This document shows, piece by piece, positions 15,778 through 20,031 of a DNA stretch of 20,031 nucleotides; position 1 is the stretch's first letter; each line of letters starts with the position of its first letter. Under the pieces are notes generated by a model that did not search any database, was not told the DNA's origin, and worked only from the letters and a program-made list of their open reading frames with translations. The position numbers and the translations under genes were made by a program. Where the stretch lies: positions 1-20,031 of the forward strand of contig CAURNT010000022.1 of the NCBI GenBank assembly GCA_963526495.1, written 5' to 3'. This DNA is from CAURNT01 sp963526495. Its GTDB lineage: Bacteria; Fusobacteriota; Fusobacteriia; Fusobacteriales; Leptotrichiaceae.

Positions 15778-16524
15778 ATGTTTTTAAAAAGAAAAGTATT
15801 AACTTTAACATTATTAGTTGGATTGGGGTTATTTTCTTATTCAGCAGAAAAAGCAGCATATACTCATAAAGGGTATACAACTCGTGAACTTGCATTAATA
15901 GGAGAAAATAATGCAAAAGAAATTAAATGGGTAAGTGTAGAAGATATTAAGGAAAGTTTAAAAGGAGTTGCACCAATTACAGTAAGTTTTGATATAGATG
16001 ATACAGTATTGGCTTCAAGTCCATGTTTCTTTTATGGGGCAAATCATTTTAATAAAGATGGAGTAAAATATACAAGAAATCAAGCTTATTGGGATTTTAT
16101 TGATAAAAATGCTTGTGATGAATATTCTCTTCCAAAATTATCTTCTAAAGAAATAATTAAGATGCATTTAGAAAGAGGAGATAAAGTAATATTTATAACA
16201 GGTAGAACAGCAAGTAAAGATTATAGTGCTGATAAGTTAGATTCAACAGCTAAAGTTTTACAAAAAGAATTTGGAATAGTAAATATGCAACCTATATCAT
16301 ATAGAACACCTGAAACAAAGGCAGCAAATAAATACGATAAAACATATTACATAAAAAAATATGGGGTTTCATTACATTATGGAGATAGTGATGATGATAT
16401 TTTAGCAGCAAGAGAAGCAGGTATAAGAGGAATAAGAGTAGAAAGAGCAACTACAAGTACAAATACATCTGGAGCTTTAAATGGAGGGTTTGGAGAAGAA
16501 GTTGTTAAAAATTCATCATACTAA
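15778..16524 (+). CDS. aphA: Class B acid phosphatase (AphA-like), secreted
   Basis: A 248-residue periplasmic or exported phosphatase of the HAD superfamily, subfamily IIIB. A signal peptide covers residues 1-23 (likely cut after SYSA). The mature part starts with the class B pattern and has FDIDDTVLASSP (71-82), with Asp72 as nucleophile and Asp74 as acid/base, TGRT (141-144), a Lys near 181 in TPETKA, and YGDSDDDI (201-208), whose acidic residues bind Mg2+. The family hydrolyses nucleotides and other phosphomonoesters outside the cytoplasm to supply nucleosides and phosphate. ATG follows AAGGAGG by five bases. A TATACT -10 (15740-15745) is present but no good -35, so expression may need an activator. 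It is a single gene with its own terminator. It could have been acquired from proteobacteria, but base composition matches its neighbours. Confidence 0.9.
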   Translation: MFLKRKVLTLTLLVGLGLFSYSAEKAAYTHKGYTTRELALIGENNAKEIKWVSVEDIKESLKGVAPITVSFDIDDTVLASSPCFFYGANHFNKDGVKYTRNQAYWDFIDKNACDEYSLPKLSSKEIIKMHLERGDKVIFITGRTASKDYSADKLDSTAKVLQKEFGIVNMQPISYRTPETKAANKYDKTYYIKKYGVSLHYGDSDDDILAAREAGIRGIRVERATTSTNTSGALNGGFGEEVVKNSSY

Positions 16525-16529
16525 TATAT

Positions 16530-16559
16530 AAAAAATGGGATTTTAAAATCCCATTTTTT
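16530..16559. terminator. Bidirectional terminator between aphA and pgk
   Basis: Perfect inverted repeat centred at 16544/16545, with AAAAAATGGGATTTT on the left arm and its complement on the right, flanked by A and T tracts. It serves both convergent genes. Confidence 0.88.
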
Positions 16560-16571
16560 TATATATCTTAA

Positions 16572-17801
16572 TTAATGTTTATGTGAACATCCACATCCAC
16601 AAGATTTATCAGCTATTGCAGCAACACCTGGTAATACTTTACCTTCTAAGTATTCAAGTGAAGCTCCACCACCAGTTGAGATGTGAGAGAATTTATCTGC
16701 ATATCCAAGTTGAATTGCAGCTGCAGCTGAATCTCCTCCACCTATAACTGTTATAGCATCTGAAAGATGAGCTATAGCTTCACAAACTCCTATAGTTCCT
16801 TTAGCGTAATTACTCATTTCAAATACACCCATTGGTCCGTTCCATACAACTGTTTTTGCACCTTCTAATTCTTTTGCAAATAATTTAACAGAATCAGGAC
16901 CTATATCTAATCCCATATCGTCATCAGCTAAATCATCAACTGAAACAACTTTAAAGTCTACATCATTTTTAAATTCTTTAGCTACTACTGTATCTACAGG
17001 TAATATTAATTTATTTCCTGCTTTTTCAAGTATAGATTTAGCTAATTCTAATTTATCTTCTTCTAATAAAGATTTTCCTGTATTTTTACCTAAAGCTTTT
17101 AAGAAAGTGAACATCATTCCACCACCTATTATAACTTTATCGGCTTTATCTAATAAGTTTTCAATAACACCTATTTTGTCACTAACTTTAGCTCCACCTA
17201 AGATAGCAACAAATGGTCTTTTAGGTTCATCAACAGCACCACCAATGAATTTTAATTCTTTTTCAACTAAGAATCCAACAGCACTATTTTCAATGTTAGA
17301 TGCTATACCAACATTTGAAGCATGTGCTCTATGAGCAGTTCCAAATGCATCGTTTACATAAACATCACCAAGAGATGCCCAATATTTACCTAATTCAGGA
17401 TCATTTTTAGATTCTTTTTTACCTTCAGGACTTAAATCTTCAAATCTAGTGTTTTCAAACATTAAGATTTCACCAGTTTTTAATTCATTAACAGCAGCTT
17501 CTAATTCTGCACCTCTTGTTTGAGGTATGAATTTAACAGGTTTTCCTAATAATTCTTCTAATCTTTTTGCAACAGGTGCTAAAGTTTTAGAAACTTTATC
17601 TTCTTCAGTTTTAACTTTTCCTAAGTGAGAGAAAGCTATAACTTTTCCACCATTTTCTAAGATGTATTTTAATGTAGGAAGTGCAGCTTTAATTCTGTTA
17701 TCATCTTTAATAACTCCTTCTTTTATAGGAACATTAAAGTCAACACGAACTAATACTTTTTTACCAGCAACTTCTAAATCGTGTAATGTTTTTTTTGCCA
17801 T
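16572..17801 (-). CDS. pgk: Phosphoglycerate kinase with Cys/His-rich C-terminal tail
   Basis: A 409-residue glycolytic enzyme that transfers phosphate between 1,3-bisphosphoglycerate and ADP in the cytosol. Visible are RVDFNVP (19-25), SHLGK (58-62), the substrate-binding FENTRFE, NDAFGTAHRAHAS, GGAKVSDKIGV, WNGPMGVFE and the nucleotide-loop GGGDSAAA; the normal end LPGVAAI is also present. Beyond it the protein carries ADKSCGCGCSHKH, in which Cys401, Cys403, Cys405, His407 and His409 alternate with small residues. This tail is not part of the usual enzyme and looks able to bind metal. The open frame reaches 17819, but ATG 17801 with AAAGGAG seven bases upstream gives the standard MAKKTLHDLEV start. 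The gene stands alone, without gap or tpi beside it. Confidence 0.95.
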   Translation of the reverse strand: MAKKTLHDLEVAGKKVLVRVDFNVPIKEGVIKDDNRIKAALPTLKYILENGGKVIAFSHLGKVKTEEDKVSKTLAPVAKRLEELLGKPVKFIPQTRGAELEAAVNELKTGEILMFENTRFEDLSPEGKKESKNDPELGKYWASLGDVYVNDAFGTAHRAHASNVGIASNIENSAVGFLVEKELKFIGGAVDEPKRPFVAILGGAKVSDKIGVIENLLDKADKVIIGGGMMFTFLKALGKNTGKSLLEEDKLELAKSILEKAGNKLILPVDTVVAKEFKNDVDFKVVSVDDLADDDMGLDIGPDSVKLFAKELEGAKTVVWNGPMGVFEMSNYAKGTIGVCEAIAHLSDAITVIGGGDSAAAAIQLGYADKFSHISTGGGASLEYLEGKVLPGVAAIADKSCGCGCSHKH

Positions 17802-17835
17802 GACAATTCTCCTTTGCATTTATATTATATAGTTA

Positions 17836-17864
17836 ATTATATCACTTAACTATTAAATTTTCAA
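17836..17864 (-). promoter_or_regulatory. pgk promoter
   Basis: On the minus strand, TTGAAA (17859-17864) and TATAAT (17836-17841) are separated by 17 bases. It is a near-consensus, strong promoter fitting a glycolytic gene. It is divergent from the adhesin promoter 30 bases away. Confidence 0.8.
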
Positions 17865-17893
17865 GATATTTTATAATTTAGTTAACTTAATTA

Positions 17894-17923
17894 TTGACAA
17901 TTAACATTTTATGGAGCTATACT
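17894..17923 (+). promoter_or_regulatory. Promoter of the YadA-like adhesin
   Basis: TTGACA (17894-17899) and TATACT (17918-17923) are separated by 18 bases. It is followed directly by a run of eight A (17924-17931) in the likely start region of the transcript. Confidence 0.8.
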
Positions 17924-17951
17924 AAAAAAAAGGGTAAAGGATGTGACGTTT

Positions 17952-18152
17952 ATGATTATTAAAAGTAATAAGAAAAAAATTTTTATTTTTTTAATTTCTA
18001 TTTTAATTTTAAGTAATTTTGGATATTCAGATGATAATTCTAATATAGCTCCTGATAAAAGAGATATTTCAATAGGAATAGGAGCAGAACCTGTATATGA
18101 TACAGGATTAACTCCAGATGGAAATATTACAATAGGTAAAGATAGTTCATAA
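17952..18152 (+). CDS. YadA-like adhesin, N-terminal fragment with signal peptide
   Basis: This 66-residue open frame is the front of the trimeric autotransporter that continues in the same frame after the stop at 18150-18152. It starts at ATG 17952, ten bases after AAAGGA; a GTG at 17943 in the same frame is too close to that site. MIIKSNKKKIFIFLISILIL followed by SNFGYS is a clear signal peptide, cut before DDN. The mature part (RDISIGIGAEP, GNITIGKDSS) already has the IG-type beta-roll repeats of YadA heads, which shows it belongs with the downstream frame. Alone it would be a short secreted peptide of no evident use. Confidence 0.75.
   Translation: MIIKSNKKKIFIFLISILILSNFGYSDDNSNIAPDKRDISIGIGAEPVYDTGLTPDGNITIGKDSS
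18150..18152 (+). other. In-frame TAA interrupting the adhesin gene
   Basis: The codon after GKDSS is TAA. The next codons stay in the same frame and read LVGGGRQENMFNF, natural continuation of a YadA head. The downstream frame has no other stop until 19892. One base change would restore a 646-residue protein. Confidence 0.85.
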
Positions 18153-18179
18153 CTAGTTGGTGGTGGACGTCAAGAAAAT

Positions 18180-19892
18180 ATGTTTAATTTTATGAAAGAT
18201 GGTAAAAATCAACCAGGTTCTGTTATGATAGGAAGTTCTACTTTTGGAAGAACTGGAAGTGTAATGATAGGGTCTCATAGATATAAAGGGGAAATGGGAG
18301 ATGTAGATGTAGACACAACTGTAAAAGGTGGAGAGAGATACGGTAGTGGTTATGGGTATTCTATATATGCTACAACAGTTGGAACAAATAGCTTTACTAA
18401 TGGTATGCTTGCAACAAACACAGGGAGTTTTTCTATAATCACGGGGAAAAATGATGGAAATTTAGGTTTTTTGGGAGCAAGTGATGCAGTACAAAACTTT
18501 GGAGCAACAATAACAGGGTCTTTAAATGCTATAGAATCAAAAACTTCTGATAGTTCATATTCAGGAATCGCAAACTCAATTGTAGGGGTTGCAAATAGGA
18601 CTTTTAACTCTAATGGTTCATTAATATTTGGTTCTGGAAATGAAATAACAAATTCAATAGAAAATATAAAGGCACCAAGTGGGGGCTCTTTTGCTTCGGC
18701 TAAAGATATGGCAGAAAAATTAAGAGAAACATTGAAAAAAAGTTCAGGTGGAAGTACTTTAGCAATAGGTGGTGGAAACAAAGCGGATTATACAAAAAAT
18801 ACTTCTATAATAGGAGTTAATAATAGTGTTATAGGTACAAAAAATAAGGTTAGTGAATTAAATTATGTTAGTGGGTATAATAATAATTTAGTTAATAGCT
18901 CTAAAAGTATAGTCACAGGAACAAATGTTTCTTTGGAAAATACAAAAGGAAATATAGTTTTAGGATTTTCAGATAAAGAAAATAAGATAATAAATAACAA
19001 TATTGTTGCAATAGGAAATAATAGTAATGTTAAATTTGATGGTGGAGTGGCACTGGGAGAATCATCAGTTTCTAATAGAGATAAAGGAATGTTAGGTTAT
19101 AATCCTGTAACAGATAGTCCTATTACAATGACAGAAATTGTAAAGATGAGTAATAAAGAAGATGAGTATAAACAATTAAATGAAGAAAATATAACTTTAA
19201 ATAAAGAATTGACAAATCTTAAAGACGATGTTGAAGAAAAACAAAAAGAATATGATAAATTAGATTTTTGGGGTAGATATTCATCAGAAGGTACAAACTT
19301 AAAGAAAAAAATAGCAGAAGAAAAAAAGCAAATATCTAATATTGAAAGTAAACAAAATGATATAAATGCTAGTATTAATAAGATGACATCAACTTTTTAT
19401 TCAAGTTCTGCCGCTGTTTCAGTTGGAGACGAAGATAAAGGGATAACTCGTCAAATAACAGGAGTTGCAGCAGGAACTTTTGATACAGATGCAGTGAATG
19501 TTGCTCAACTTAAATCTTTAAAATCATATTTTGAAAGTAAAAAATCAGAATCAAATGTAGGGATTGCTTTAGCGTTAGCTGCTGCTAATATGCCACAAAT
19601 ATCTACAAAGGAACATATAATAACTGCAGGATTGGGTTTCTATAAAGGAGAACAAGCATTAGCGGTTGGAATAAATGGAATTACTAGAAATAGATCTTTA
19701 AGCTATAAAGCAAGTGCTACATTAAATACTAAAGGAAATGTAGGCTTTGGATTAGGTTTAGGGTATCAATTTGGAAGTGATATTGATAAAGAAAAAGATT
19801 ATAAAATAAAAGAATTAGAAAATAAAAATTTAGAGCTTGAAGAAAAGGTTGAATATCTTATGAAAAAAATGAATGAATTAATCAAGAAATAA
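18180..19892 (+). CDS. YadA-like trimeric autotransporter, passenger and membrane anchor (interrupted gene)
   Basis: This is the larger part (570 residues counted from the first Met after the stop) of a type Vc trimeric adhesin. The head (about 1-300) is a beta-roll of short repeats such as GSVMIGS, NSIVGV and VALGESS. A coiled-coil stalk covers about 320-402. The neck/stalk motif VAAGTFDTDAVNVAQL lies at 429-444. The YadA anchor (about 455-531) forms the outer-membrane barrel and ends GLGLGYQF. A further 39 residues form another coiled coil (ELENKNLELEEKVEYL...), unlike enteric YadA, which ends at the last strand. The ATG at 18180 lacks a convincing ribosome site and this part has no signal peptide, so it cannot be exported unless the TAA at 18150 is read through, reverted, or is a sequence error. 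Treat as a broken or switchable gene. Confidence 0.85.
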   Translation: MFNFMKDGKNQPGSVMIGSSTFGRTGSVMIGSHRYKGEMGDVDVDTTVKGGERYGSGYGYSIYATTVGTNSFTNGMLATNTGSFSIITGKNDGNLGFLGASDAVQNFGATITGSLNAIESKTSDSSYSGIANSIVGVANRTFNSNGSLIFGSGNEITNSIENIKAPSGGSFASAKDMAEKLRETLKKSSGGSTLAIGGGNKADYTKNTSIIGVNNSVIGTKNKVSELNYVSGYNNNLVNSSKSIVTGTNVSLENTKGNIVLGFSDKENKIINNNIVAIGNNSNVKFDGGVALGESSVSNRDKGMLGYNPVTDSPITMTEIVKMSNKEDEYKQLNEENITLNKELTNLKDDVEEKQKEYDKLDFWGRYSSEGTNLKKKIAEEKKQISNIESKQNDINASINKMTSTFYSSSAAVSVGDEDKGITRQITGVAAGTFDTDAVNVAQLKSLKSYFESKKSESNVGIALALAAANMPQISTKEHIITAGLGFYKGEQALAVGINGITRNRSLSYKASATLNTKGNVGFGLGLGYQFGSDIDKEKDYKIKELENKNLELEEKVEYLMKKMNELIKK

Positions 19893-19943
19893 TGTCTATT
19901 ATATTTTTACATTTTTAACACAATAAATATTATATGTTAAAAT

Positions 19944-19971
19944 TTGAAAAAAAATAAATTTAATGTATAAT
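19944..19971 (+). promoter_or_regulatory. Promoter of the gene at the right edge
   Basis: TTGAAA (19944-19949) and TATAAT (19966-19971) are separated by 16 bases, 23 bases before the next start codon. Confidence 0.65.
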
Positions 19972-19994
19972 ATATCTTAGAAACGGAGGAAAAA

Positions 19995-20031
19995 ATGCAA
20001 AAAATAGATTTTTATTATCATCATGATGAAC
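19995..20031 (+). CDS. Start of an unidentified gene, cut by the right edge
   Basis: ATG follows GGAGG (19985-19989). Only twelve residues are visible, MQKIDFYYHHDE. The IDFYYHHD start loosely recalls metal-dependent hydrolases that begin with D-x-H-x-H, but this is far too little to name it. A promoter and ribosome site support it as a real gene. Confidence 0.6.
   Translation, partial: MQKIDFYYHHDE

Noticed and set aside
18350..18781. 143-residue minus-strand open frame inside the adhesin
   Set aside because: It is antisense to a clear YadA head, has Pro/Phe-rich composition typical of a shadow frame, and lacks a ribosome site.
19913..19942. Terminator after the adhesin gene
   Set aside because: TTTTAACA and TGTTAAAA can pair across 14 bases, but the stem is weak, AT-only at the base, and has no T run after it.

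Overview
The window is about 20 kb of very AT-rich DNA, densely packed with bacterial genes. The low GC, the AGGAGG-type ribosome binding sites, and the mix of outer-membrane and periplasmic proteins (a YadA-type trimeric adhesin, a class B acid phosphatase) with Firmicute-like housekeeping genes suggest a member of the Fusobacteriota. Within that phylum the Leptotrichiaceae (Streptobacillus/Sneathia group) seems most likely. This is inferred from protein character, not from a search. The piece is chromosomal: it holds dnaA, era, murE, pth and pgk, and very probably the replication origin.

Layout, left to right. (1) 1-468, minus strand: the 5' part of a MORN/YwqK-type repeat protein with two identical 138-bp tandem repeats, cut by the window edge. 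(2) 628-4889, minus: a three-gene operon with an OatA-like membrane O-acetyltransferase, murE, and a lipoprotein polyamine-type binding protein (PotD-like) that starts with TTG. (3) 4898-7682, plus: two adjacent mgtE magnesium channel paralogues, expressed divergently from the acyltransferase operon by back-to-back promoters and closed by a terminator shared with the convergent operon. (4) 7681-11842, minus: an operon of a peptidyl-tRNA hydrolase fused to a GNAT acetyltransferase, a Na/Pi cotransporter with PhoU domain, and an M17 leucyl aminopeptidase. (5) 11843-12528: a non-coding, extremely AT-rich stretch with a set of same-strand TGTGAATAA boxes, the likely oriC. (6) 12529-13863, plus: dnaA, with a divergent DNA-binding domain. 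(7) 13889-15618, minus: era followed by an unrecognised gene with a DUF6508-like C-terminus. (8) 15778-16524, plus: secreted class B acid phosphatase. (9) 16572-17801, minus: pgk with an unusual Cys/His tail. (10) 17952-19892, plus: a YadA-like trimeric autotransporter split by one in-frame TAA. (11) 19995 to the edge: the start of another gene.

Themes. Cell-envelope building and modification (murE, the acyltransferase), ion and phosphate uptake (MgtE pair, NptA, AphA) and surface adhesion surround the core replication and translation genes. No phage, insertion sequence, CRISPR array, tRNA or rRNA was seen, and no dedicated defence or mobile system is evident. The points most worth following are the Pth-GNAT fusion, the paired divergence of DnaA and its candidate boxes, the interrupted adhesin, and the Pgk C-x-C-x-C-x-H-x-H tail. 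Several gene starts were moved from the longest open frame to positions supported by ribosome binding sites (acyltransferase, mgtE1, era, pgk, adhesin).
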